Below are positions 1-7,129 of a stretch of DNA of 13,759 nucleotides, piece by piece. The first letter of the stretch is position 1. Each line of letters starts with the position of its first letter. Both the position numbers and the translations under genes were made by a program. The DNA lies in the NCBI GenBank assembly GCA_020433835.1, contig JAGRBY010000133.1, forward strand, positions 1-13,759, given 5' to 3'. The notes under the pieces were generated by a model. It searched no databases and had not been told where the DNA came from. It saw only the letters and a list, made by a program, of their open reading frames with translations. The stretch comes from Anaerolineae bacterium. GTDB taxonomy: Bacteria; Chloroflexota; Anaerolineae; 4572-78; J111.

Positions 1-1
1 G

Positions 2-475
2 CTTCTGCACCAACTGTCCGGCCTCAACCTGCCGATTGGCGCAATCGCTGCCGGCAGCGCCGCCGGTCTGGCGCTGGTGGGGCCGCTGCTGGTAGGTGTC
101 GTCTTGCTGGCCGGCCTGGTGGTGCTGCTGGTGTTTTTGGTGCGGCGCTTCAAGTGGCGCTGGTTTGGTCGCGCTGACTCTGGCTACAGCAGCCTGGCCG
201 GTCAAGATGCTACCCGTCGGCTGATCCTTAATCTCTACCGGCAGGCCGTTCGATTGCTGACGCGTCGTCGCCGGGTATCGCCCCGGGCCGCCTCGGAGAC
301 AATGGCGGAGTATGCGCGTCGAGCCGGATCGCTATCTGCGCTGGCCACATTAACCGACCTGGCCGAAATTGCCGCTTATCGGCCCATCGCCCCGGAGGCC
401 GAGGTGGTTGAGCAGGCGCGGGCGGCGTTACAAACTTTAAAAAATGAAACTGTTGAAGAAATTAGTCAAAAGTAG
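2..475 (+). CDS. C-terminal part of a membrane protein with DUF4129-like domain (5' end outside window)
   Basis: The frame is open to the left edge, so only about the last 157 residues are visible. They begin with a hydrophobic Gly/Ala/Leu/Val-rich membrane segment (visible residues about 24-47). A basic stop-transfer stretch (RRFKWRW) follows. The cytosolic tail then has a helical pattern, LILNLYRQAVRLL...RRVSPRAASETMAEYARRAG...LTDLAEIAAY. That pattern (YRQAVRLL, R.SETP.E.A, LT.L.E.A.Y) is what is seen in DUF4129, the domain usually found at the C-terminus of TgpA-like transglutaminase-core membrane proteins. The part that would show a transglutaminase core lies outside the window, so the full architecture is inferred. 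The gene is GC-rich, like the genes in the right half and unlike the block that follows. It ends in TAG at 473-475. The GTG at 77 is only an internal codon. Confidence 0.7.
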   Translation, partial: LLHQLSGLNLPIGAIAAGSAAGLALVGPLLVGVVLLAGLVVLLVFLVRRFKWRWFGRADSGYSSLAGQDATRRLILNLYRQAVRLLTRRRRVSPRAASETMAEYARRAGSLSALATLTDLAEIAAYRPIAPEAEVVEQARAALQTLKNETVEEISQK

Positions 476-550
476 TAGTGACATAGCTCAAAAGTTGTGA
501 TATAGTAGTAGTATAGTAGTTTGTAGTTGGTGATAGGGGGAAACCCGGTT

Positions 551-556
551 AGAAGG
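551..556 (+). promoter_or_regulatory. Ribosome binding site of the FnIII-like secreted protein
   Basis: AGAAGG lies 6 nt before the ATG at 563 and supports that start. The AT-rich leader between 476 and 550 contains interrupted TAGTAG runs. No convincing -35/-10 pair could be read there. Confidence 0.5.
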
Positions 557-562
557 TAAGTT

Positions 563-1054
563 ATGTACCATGGCCACCTGTATAAATCGATTTTATTTTT
601 CCTTTTAGTGTTTGTGCTCGTTGCTTCCGGATTTTCTTGGCCGGAGGAAGATACTCAGCCGCAACCTTCTCAGAACGTTGAGGATGATACTGCACTATCT
701 ATAGCGGGCTATGGAGCCTATAGCCAGCCACCTTGCCCTTCAACGCGACCGCTTTGTGATTTTACGGGTACGGTCTCGCGTACGACGCGCGGCAAAGTTG
801 ATTTAAGCTGGCGTTATACCGAAAGTGTTTCTCAAGGTGTGTTTTTAATCGAGCGTTCCACCGATGGCCAAACGTGGAATCTCGTGATTACCTGTAAGCA
901 ATCCCCTACAACCGCAACCAGTTATTTTTGCTCGGATTTGGGCTTAAGAAGCGGTACAACCTATTACTATCGGGCGTGTACAGAAAAAAGCCTGATAGGC
1001 ACGCGATGTTCTCCCTTCAACGTAACCTGGCCCATAAACGTAACCATGCCCTGA
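563..1054 (+). CDS. Small secreted fibronectin type III-like protein with six cysteines
   Basis: This is a 163-residue protein of unknown specific role. Residues 1-25 look like a signal peptide or membrane anchor: a short polar start with Lys8, then ILFFLLVFVLVASGF. A Pro/Gln/Asp/Glu-rich spacer follows (about 27-45). From about residue 68 the sequence has fibronectin-III-like features: GKVDLSWRY, an FLIERSTDGQTWNLV strand pair, and SGTTYYYRACTE near the end. The last fits the usual Y.YRV.A strand. Cysteines at 58, 65, 111, 123, 139 and 149 all fall outside the signal segment, which suggests disulfide bonds in an exported protein. It is convergent with the STAND gene, 17 nt end to end. Its AT-richer composition differs from the gene to its left. 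Binding or adhesion is only a guess from the fold, and a lipoprotein-type anchor is not supported. Confidence 0.72.
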   Translation: MYHGHLYKSILFFLLVFVLVASGFSWPEEDTQPQPSQNVEDDTALSIAGYGAYSQPPCPSTRPLCDFTGTVSRTTRGKVDLSWRYTESVSQGVFLIERSTDGQTWNLVITCKQSPTTATSYFCSDLGLRSGTTYYYRACTEKSLIGTRCSPFNVTWPINVTMP

Positions 1055-1061
1055 TGGTTAC
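1040..1061. terminator. Perfect 8-bp hairpin between convergent genes, possible bidirectional terminator
   Basis: GTAACCAT (1040-1047) and ATGGTTAC (1054-1061) form a perfect inverted repeat with a 6-nt loop. It straddles the stop codon of the upstream plus-strand gene (1052-1054) and ends 11 nt before the end of the minus-strand STAND gene. No T-run follows on either strand, so intrinsic termination is not assured. Confidence 0.35.
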
Positions 1062-1071
1062 AAGCCGCAAT

Positions 1072-4000
1072 CTACTCACTTCTTAAAAGTTCAAGCGCTG
1101 CATCATCGATGGGATTCGATCCGAGATTGAGTCTGTTTAACCACTCCTCACGAACAGGCCCATATTGATCATATAAGCCGTTGCTTTTGGACCACGCGAT
1201 AAAATGGGCAAGATCGGATGCTGCTGTGTCGTAGTTTTGGCGAACTTCGGTTAATGCCAAAATTATCGCTCTGTCATGACGTATCCACCCATCATCAGGG
1301 GCTAAAGCAACAGCCTGGTTACAAGCCTCAACCAAATCTTTGGGATTACCCCCGTAAATACCCAGATGACAGAGATCATTCCAATAGATGGCGGTTTTTC
1401 GCAAAGAGGGATTTAAGATGACAACCTCTTTAGAGATCTCTATTGCGCCGTCTATCTGACCTTGTTGGGCTAAGGTGGCGCTTAACTCGATGAGGCTAAC
1501 TGTTATATTTTGAATGATCTCCAGTTTTGTTTGGAGAATTTTTTGTCTTTCAAGTTCATCATTTTTCGATTCTAACAACGTGTCTACTAGCTGTAGCCCC
1601 TGTTGGAAGTGGTTTTTTGCGCCCTCGATGTCTCCTGCCTCAGCCAGTTGTTTGCCCTGTTCGATCTGATCGCTGTAATTGACGATAATAAAGTCTTCGA
1701 AATTGAGCTGTAGATCGGGCGCAATGTCTTTTGCCTGTTGTAATAGTTTTTGTGCTCCTAATAAATCGCCCGATAAACTTGTTTCGCGAGCACGTTCAAG
1801 CAAGGCTCGCGCAATTTCAGTGTTAGGAACAATATCTAAGGTTGGCTCCAATTCTAAAGCGCGTTTATATTGGTTTTGTGCGCCGGCGATGTCGCCATCC
1901 TTGGCCCGTTCTTTGGCTTCGTTAAAGAAACTGGGACCTAAGTTGAGTTGAGGACATGTTTTTCGATAAGGTCCCACTTCAAAGAAATATTGGGCCCATT
2001 CCGACCAGGTTAAATTTCGCCCGGCGTGCCGGCAAGCCTCCTCAAGCCACGTTGTTAAACTGACTTCCCAAATTCTTACCGTACCGCTGATGTCTCCGGA
2101 GACGATGGTTTGCCCATCGGGGCTAAACGCAACCGTGTTGACTGCATTATTGGCCGTATAAACTCCGATCGGTTGATGTGAAGCCGTATCCCACATAAGA
2201 ATTTGAGAATCTCCGCTGCCGGAGACAAGCGTATTACCGTCCGGGCTGAAAGCAAGGGCAAAAATGCCGTCCTTATGACTGCTGAAGGGAGAACCAATCT
2301 GCTGGCGGTTACTCACGTCCCAGATGCGTATCGTTTTGTCGCCACTAGCGGAGGCCAGCCTATGGCTGTCGGGGCTAAACGTCACACTGTTTACAGCACC
2401 ACTATGGCCGGTGATGGTATACGGCACATCCGGCGAGCTTTTTAGATCCCATAGCAAAATGTTTCTGGTTTCATTGCCGGCCGCGAGAAATTGGCCATCG
2501 GGGCTGAAAGCCAAACTGGTTACTGTACCGGCCGTATTTGTAAGCACCGTGCCGGTTGGCACAGTTGCCGATAGATCCCATAGAAAAATCGTATTATCCG
2601 CGCCACCGGAGGCCAAGGTCTGACCATCGGGACTAAAAGCGACGCTGTTGACCCAATCGGTATGCCCTGGCAGGGTTGTGCTAATCGGGTCGGATGAGGA
2701 TAAATCCCATAAGATGATGTTGCTGTCCGCGCTACCGGAGGCCAAGGTCTGACCATCGGGACTAAAAGCGACGCTTTTGACCCCATCGGTATGCCCTAAT
2801 AGGGTTGTGCTAATCGGGTCGGATGAGGATAAATCCCATAAGATGATGTTGGTGTCCGCGCCACCGGAGGCCAAGGTCTGACTATCAGGACTAAAAGCGA
2901 CGCTGTTGACCCAATTGGTGTGCGCTGCGAAGGAATGGGTTGGGCCTCCGTAACCGTCTCGTTTTAGCGCGGTTAGCAAAACCGCTATGGCATTATTGGT
3001 CGGGAATTTATCAACAGCTTCTTTACTTAAAAGTAAGGCTAATTGATTATTGTCGCCTTGGTTGCTATTGAGTTGTGTTAAAGCAATATTGGCCAACCGA
3101 ATAGATTGGGCGATATTTTCTGCTCTCTCAGCCCGTTGCCATTGGGTATTAGCCTGATCCCATTGATACCAGGCCACAATTGCTATTCCAACAGCGATGA
3201 CCAACATTATCGTTATGGTCACGATGGCCCATCTCAATCTTTTATTCGCTCTTAATTGTCGTGTTTGCTCTTCTTCCGCTGCCTGGCTCGCTTGCAGAAA
3301 TTGTTTTTCCAGATGGGTGTCCAGATGATCAAATTGCTTTAAGGCCTCAACCAATTGCGGCCCCTTATACAACTTGGTGGCGGGTTTGCCTTCATTACGC
3401 CATTCTTGAGCCGCTTTGAGAATAGGGTATTTATCGCGCCATTGATCGTTTGAGCGGATAATAGGTTCTATAAAGCGATCGTGTCCTAACTCATACCACT
3501 GTTGGTTGGCCCTTTCTTCTGTACGTAAGAGGAATGCGTTCTGTAATTTGTCGACGATGTGGTTGGGTAGGTGGCCGGTTTTTGTCTCTCCCCGGAGAAC
3601 CAAGTTTCGAATAGTGTTGCCGATTATAAGCTCGCGCTCAAACCAATCGCGTAATTCAGACTCAGATAAATTCGGTTCGTCGTGGGTGACGGCTTTGAGG
3701 GTATCTTCATAAAATTGGGCCAAAGCGCTATCAACAAACTCTGCTAAACTTTCGTTGTTAGCAAGCTTCTTTAGATCAGCTTCAGTGATTTCACCTTGTG
3801 AGTCAGTATGGTCGAGTTGTTCCCACAGTTTGTGACACACCACCTGCAACTGAACCGGCTCGATAAATTGCCCTTTTACGTAATCCGAAGAGCCATTCGC
3901 TTGTGCGATGCGAACGCGTCGAAGGCTATCGACCAGAATCTCAGCAACGTTGGGGGCGAAAGGGCGACCGTGTTTTTCAGCCGGACCTGTTATAGCCAGC

Positions 4001-4650
4001 AAGCCGGATTTTTGATCCATGCGGTGCATATGAAGCCGGCTTCTCAGCCGACCGGGAAGCAGCCATTCGTACCGTTCTAGAGAAGCGACATAATCTTCTC
4101 GCAGAGAAAGCACCACCCATAGTTTATCATACGCGGCCATCGTGGTACGCAACTGCCTAAAAAAATCTTCCCGATGCCGCCATCGATCGGGATGGGTGGT
4201 AAGAATCTCTTCAAATTGGTCAATAATCAAAACGTGTACCGAATCTTGGAGAGAGTCATCGGGAGGGGGGATAAATTTTGATTGTTTAAAGTAATCAACC
4301 AGTGGAGTTGAGGCCAACGTGTAAATATCGTTTTGATTTTCATCGATGCTGAGGAGCAGATTGAGTACAAAAATATTATCGACTTCGTCATCGTCGACAC
4401 TGAGCGGCTCGCCCCCAACTCGGCCGATTGGCAAAACATAGAAGTTTTCTTCTTCTAGAGCGGGAATGAGGCGCGTATTAATTAAAGAGCTTTTTCCCGC
4501 TCCGGATTGCGCATAAAAAAGAACCAATCGTTTCGACATCACAAGCGATATCAGATTTCTTGATTCCTGCTCTCGTCCAAAAAAGAGATCTTTATCTTCT
4601 CGCCCAAACGTTCTTGGACCAACATAAGGATTTCTTGTGCTGGCTATCAA
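1072..4650 (-). CDS. nSTAND-type NTPase with transmembrane helix, WD40 propeller and TPR-like tail
   Basis: This 1192-residue STAND ATPase is of the kind used as a signal-dependent switch in immune or cell-death modules. Residues 7-26 carry the family opening (NPYVGPRTF.RED...FFGRE). Walker A is SGAGKSS with Lys53; Walker B is VLIIDQFEEIL with Asp144 and two following Glu residues. LSLREDYVASL (181-191) and LGHDRFIEPI (388-397) match later STAND motifs. Residues about 473-494 form one hydrophobic helix. About 572-860 make seven WD40 repeats, enough for one propeller; repeats 1-3 are nearly identical. A linker with ACRHAGRNLTWSEW and YRKTCP follows, then TPR-like repeats (about 885-1130). The start is TTG at 4650: an in-frame TGA lies two codons upstream and the conserved domain starts at residue 7. 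AGGA lies 10 nt before it. It begins 7 nt after the SIR2-like gene, so translational coupling is likely. What the sensor domains recognise cannot be read. Confidence 0.9.
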   Translation of the reverse strand: MIASTRNPYVGPRTFGREDKDLFFGREQESRNLISLVMSKRLVLFYAQSGAGKSSLINTRLIPALEEENFYVLPIGRVGGEPLSVDDDEVDNIFVLNLLLSIDENQNDIYTLASTPLVDYFKQSKFIPPPDDSLQDSVHVLIIDQFEEILTTHPDRWRHREDFFRQLRTTMAAYDKLWVVLSLREDYVASLERYEWLLPGRLRSRLHMHRMDQKSGLLAITGPAEKHGRPFAPNVAEILVDSLRRVRIAQANGSSDYVKGQFIEPVQLQVVCHKLWEQLDHTDSQGEITEADLKKLANNESLAEFVDSALAQFYEDTLKAVTHDEPNLSESELRDWFERELIIGNTIRNLVLRGETKTGHLPNHIVDKLQNAFLLRTEERANQQWYELGHDRFIEPIIRSNDQWRDKYPILKAAQEWRNEGKPATKLYKGPQLVEALKQFDHLDTHLEKQFLQASQAAEEEQTRQLRANKRLRWAIVTITIMLVIAVGIAIVAWYQWDQANTQWQRAERAENIAQSIRLANIALTQLNSNQGDNNQLALLLSKEAVDKFPTNNAIAVLLTALKRDGYGGPTHSFAAHTNWVNSVAFSPDSQTLASGGADTNIILWDLSSSDPISTTLLGHTDGVKSVAFSPDGQTLASGSADSNIILWDLSSSDPISTTLPGHTDWVNSVAFSPDGQTLASGGADNTIFLWDLSATVPTGTVLTNTAGTVTSLAFSPDGQFLAAGNETRNILLWDLKSSPDVPYTITGHSGAVNSVTFSPDSHRLASASGDKTIRIWDVSNRQQIGSPFSSHKDGIFALAFSPDGNTLVSGSGDSQILMWDTASHQPIGVYTANNAVNTVAFSPDGQTIVSGDISGTVRIWEVSLTTWLEEACRHAGRNLTWSEWAQYFFEVGPYRKTCPQLNLGPSFFNEAKERAKDGDIAGAQNQYKRALELEPTLDIVPNTEIARALLERARETSLSGDLLGAQKLLQQAKDIAPDLQLNFEDFIIVNYSDQIEQGKQLAEAGDIEGAKNHFQQGLQLVDTLLESKNDELERQKILQTKLEIIQNITVSLIELSATLAQQGQIDGAIEISKEVVILNPSLRKTAIYWNDLCHLGIYGGNPKDLVEACNQAVALAPDDGWIRHDRAIILALTEVRQNYDTAASDLAHFIAWSKSNGLYDQYGPVREEWLNRLNLGSNPIDDAALELLRSE
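2606..2935 (-). repeat. 129-bp tandem repeats encoding WD40 blades
   Basis: Two full units (2606-2734 and 2735-2863) and the start of a third (from 2864) follow each other at an exact 129-bp (43-codon) period. Each begins on the plus strand with CCGGAGGCCAAGGTCTGA. By eye the two full units differ at about 7 of 129 positions. They encode the first blades of the propeller, including the repeated LSSSDPIST segment. The other blades of the same propeller are much more diverged. Confidence 0.9.
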
Positions 4651-4657
4651 GGCTCAA

Positions 4658-5698
4658 CTATCCTAAATGGTTCCACAAATTACTAACAAACCCTTCAACA
4701 TCACTCCAGTAAATCTTAAATTTATAGGTACTGAAGTAGTTTGCTAAATAGTTCTGAACTTGTTGTTTATTTTTTATGCTATTTTCCGGACCAGGGTTTA
4801 ATTGAATAAGAAGGTTATGGGGGCGATTAAAGTTTGAGGTTTGTAGTATTCTTTTGATACTGCCCCTAAAGGCAACTCTAAAATCCCAGCCATAGAGGTT
4901 GTAACCAAGTAAGAAGAGTGCTGTTCTCGATAGTGATTCATGGACAACTATCGGAATGCCACCCGGCCTATCGCCGGGCCGTTCGAGATCTTGAGAGATG
5001 TTCTCGAGAAAATCAAAGTAATTATCTTCTGTTAAAACTAACGATTGAGGGATTGTATCAATTCCAAGCAGATGATAAACAAGCGGATTTTCAACTGTGG
5101 GTTTAACATTGGCCTGCGGTGTTAGGCTGGCAAGCAGGCCATCGGGTTCAAATGTATTCCATAAAGCCTCGTTCCAATGATAAACCCCAATTTGCGGCGA
5201 TCGGCCCGCTTCCTCAAGGGCTTTTTCCATTAAGGTGTGGTAGCTGGTCGTTAAATACAAGGGTAAAGGCAATTTCGCCAGGATAGAAAAGGGGTTACTT
5301 GGCCTTACCACAGCACTGATATAATCTAACTGTTTCGCTATATCAGACAAAGTTAGCTCAGATAACCCATCTTCCAAAAAACCCAGAAAACTGGGGTTAC
5401 TGTTAGGGGCAGTTTTGTTGACCTCTAACAGTTTTTTCTTGAGAAAATCGAGAAAATCAACTTTGGTTAGCCACTCATCGCCGCCATTGATCACGCAGTA
5501 ATAGAGGGCTATATGAGCCAAATTGCTGATGTCTGATAACGGATATTCTATTTTTTCGGCCCACTCCTCGGCAATATCTTTATGCCCAAATAGGTGGGTG
5601 AGAGTAAGCTTATTGCTGAGTAAGGGGGTAAGTTTCTCTTGTTTAATCAGTTGGACAAGATAAGACCATTTGACCTCTTCGTCCGTGTTCTCTGGCAT
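4658..5698 (-). CDS. SIR2-like protein with degenerate NAD-binding and catalytic motifs
   Basis: This 346-residue protein matches SIR2-like (SIR2_2-type) proteins in overall pattern. It has IAEEWAEKIEYPLSDISNLA near residue 42, LPLPLYLTTSYHTLMEKAL (143-161), VYHLLG...SLVLTEDNYFDFLE (207-232), LFLLGYNLYGWDFRVAFR (261-278) and the ending YWSDVEGFVSNLW. In the usual family these correspond to TTNYD, the HG motif and LGYSL.DWDFR. Three key elements are changed. The GAG-type glycine-rich loop expected near residues 25-31 reads PLLSNKL; TTNYD reads TTSYH; and the HG His is Leu211. NADase or deacylase activity is therefore doubtful. No signal peptide or membrane segment is visible, so it is probably cytosolic. 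The ATG at 5698 is preceded by GAGGA, 10 nt upstream. It lies between the TIR-FGE gene (114 nt upstream) and the STAND gene (7 nt downstream), probably in one transcript. Confidence 0.8.
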   Translation of the reverse strand: MPENTDEEVKWSYLVQLIKQEKLTPLLSNKLTLTHLFGHKDIAEEWAEKIEYPLSDISNLAHIALYYCVINGGDEWLTKVDFLDFLKKKLLEVNKTAPNSNPSFLGFLEDGLSELTLSDIAKQLDYISAVVRPSNPFSILAKLPLPLYLTTSYHTLMEKALEEAGRSPQIGVYHWNEALWNTFEPDGLLASLTPQANVKPTVENPLVYHLLGIDTIPQSLVLTEDNYFDFLENISQDLERPGDRPGGIPIVVHESLSRTALFLLGYNLYGWDFRVAFRGSIKRILQTSNFNRPHNLLIQLNPGPENSIKNKQQVQNYLANYFSTYKFKIYWSDVEGFVSNLWNHLG

Positions 5699-5750
5699 AA
5701 GAAAATAGTCCTCAAGTAGCGAAGGTGTTTGTTAGACTTTATCGGAATGA

Positions 5751-5803
5751 AGGTGACAGTCACTTAACGGCTATATGTAAGACCAAAAAAGTGACTGTCA
5801 CCT
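5751..5803. repeat. 53-bp palindromic REP/MITE-like element (short form)
   Basis: The perfect 15-bp inverted arms are AGGTGACAGTCACTT (5751-5765) and AAGTGACTGTCACCT (5789-5803), around a 23-nt interior. Each arm also contains the 11-bp near-palindrome GTGAC(A/T)GTCAC. The same arms bound the 83-bp elements at 7246 and 12753; this copy is 30 bp shorter. It starts 9 nt beyond the TIR-FGE stop and may act as a 3' stem-loop between the two genes. No obvious target-site duplication flanks it. Confidence 0.85.
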
Positions 5804-5812
5804 GGCTTCACT

Positions 5813-7015
5813 TTATTCTTCTAAAACAACTCGAAAGCCAATTGTTTTGTGGGCAGCATCCGGATAATAGCAGCCTCGTGACGTGATTTTTAGGCGTTCC
5901 AGGGGGTCATTATAATCACCACCCCGTAGCACTCTATAAACATTCGTCTCTGCCTGCAGGTCTTCGCGTCCGTCATCGGCTTGATAGGGATAGACATAGT
6001 CACATTTATTCCACTGTTGCCCCCAAAGGGTAGATGTCCACTCCCAAATGTTACCAACCATATTATAGCAGCCGTAAACACTCGCGCCGTCAGGGAAGGC
6101 TCTCACCGACGCTGTTTGGTCCGTAAAACAGTTACACAGCTTATGATCCCACGTATTACCCCAAGGATAAGTTCGACCGTCACTCCCTCGGGCTGCCTTT
6201 TCCCATTCAATTTCAGTAGGCAAACGATATCGCTTGCCGGTTTGCTCGCTGAGCCATTGACAATACGCCAGGGCGTGATACCAGCTAATCTTAACGGCCG
6301 GGTGATCGAGTTTCTCTATCGGTACAAATCGACCTGACCATTCGTAACTGCTATTGCCTTTCTCTCTAGTATCATAGACAAATTTTAGATATGCTTCATT
6401 TGTCACCGGATACTTTCCAATGTAATAACCCGGCAGAGTTACCTCATGTTGGGGAGTTTCCCAACTCAATATATCTGATGCCGGTTGTGTTCCTACCAAA
6501 AAAGGACCGGCGGGAACAAAAACGGTTTCCGGTTCAAAGGGGTCTTCATCCTCCAAATCATTATCACTATGATTACATGTCACAACAGCAGCAATTTTTT
6601 GAACTACCGTTGTTAGTTTTTCATCAACATAGCTGCCATTATTTCCCCAAACCGGTTCACCATTGTCGGGCAATACCTCAATATCCCGCAACCACACAAC
6701 GTCTTGCCAGTAGCAAGCTTTGGCGATTACAGGCACAATGGTCAATTTGTGAAGGCTTTTTTGTTTTAGTAGTGAGGGAAGGACGTTGTCTAAAATATAA
6801 TTTGAGTGGAAAAAGTTGGCTGTAACCAACAAAATGGCAAGCTTAGCTTGATAAATAGCTTGATCAATTTCAGCCTCGGTTTCCATACCGGCCAGAATGT
6901 GAGATTCATCCCAGAGTTTGAGCTTTTTGTCTCGCTCTAAAATGCTCAGATGGGTTAGAAGCGTATTTTTTTCTTCTTCGTCCTTATGATCGTAAATAAT
7001 AATAGCTGGTTCCAT
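5813..7015 (-). CDS. TIR domain fused to FGE-sulfatase (C-type-lectin-like) domain
   Basis: This is a 400-residue two-domain protein and the first gene of the minus-strand cluster. Residues 1 to about 145 are a TIR_2-type domain: AIIIYDHKDEEE for the first strand, WDESHILAG...EIDQAI for the BB-loop region, AILLVTANFFHSNYILDNVLPSLL for the next strand and helix, then TIVPVIAKACYW. At the normally glutamate position of that helix (NELPPLL or DIE in relatives) it has Val78, so NAD hydrolysis is questionable. An acidic linker (150-163) leads to the FGE-sulfatase domain (about 165-399): FVPAGPFLVGT, YYIGKYPVTNEAYLKFV, YRLPTEIEWEKAARG, YPWGN, YNMVGNIWEWT, RVLRGGDYN and TIGFRVV. It lacks the paired Cys arrangement of true formylglycine-generating enzymes and is probably a binding module. 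AAAGGGA lies 8 nt before the ATG. Two degenerate NAD-domain genes and a STAND gene in a row suggest a defence or conflict role, which is inferred. Confidence 0.88.
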   Translation of the reverse strand: MEPAIIIYDHKDEEEKNTLLTHLSILERDKKLKLWDESHILAGMETEAEIDQAIYQAKLAILLVTANFFHSNYILDNVLPSLLKQKSLHKLTIVPVIAKACYWQDVVWLRDIEVLPDNGEPVWGNNGSYVDEKLTTVVQKIAAVVTCNHSDNDLEDEDPFEPETVFVPAGPFLVGTQPASDILSWETPQHEVTLPGYYIGKYPVTNEAYLKFVYDTREKGNSSYEWSGRFVPIEKLDHPAVKISWYHALAYCQWLSEQTGKRYRLPTEIEWEKAARGSDGRTYPWGNTWDHKLCNCFTDQTASVRAFPDGASVYGCYNMVGNIWEWTSTLWGQQWNKCDYVYPYQADDGREDLQAETNVYRVLRGGDYNDPLERLKITSRGCYYPDAAHKTIGFRVVLEE

Positions 7016-7129
7016 GTTTATTATCCCTTTGGTGACCAGTTATTGTGGAGCAGACCGTTATTGAGATCGTTATTAAAAAAAGGAAGGAGTAGAAATTGAA
7101 GAATAACTTGGCTGAACTGAAGTGATAGT

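Noticed and set aside
469..530. TAGTAG-rich stretch as a functional microsatellite or promoter
   Set aside because: The repeats are short and interrupted and no properly spaced -35/-10 pair could be read.
2606..2935. Tandem repeats as a CRISPR array
   Set aside because: The repeats are contiguous 129-bp units without spacers and lie in frame within WD40-coding sequence.
1218..4439. Several 60-99-codon frames on both strands over the STAND gene
   Set aside because: All overlap the conserved NTPase, WD40 or TPR coding sequence. The repeated pattern in some of them only reflects the WD40 repeats read in another frame.
5813..6520. Reading the FGE-like domain as a true formylglycine-generating enzyme
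   Set aside because: The paired active-site cysteines of genuine enzymes are absent (LRGGDYNDPLERLKITSRG instead) and no sulfatase gene is nearby.
6391..6825. 144-codon plus-strand frame over the TIR-FGE gene
   Set aside because: It is antisense to conserved TIR and FGE motifs and its protein has no domain-like pattern.
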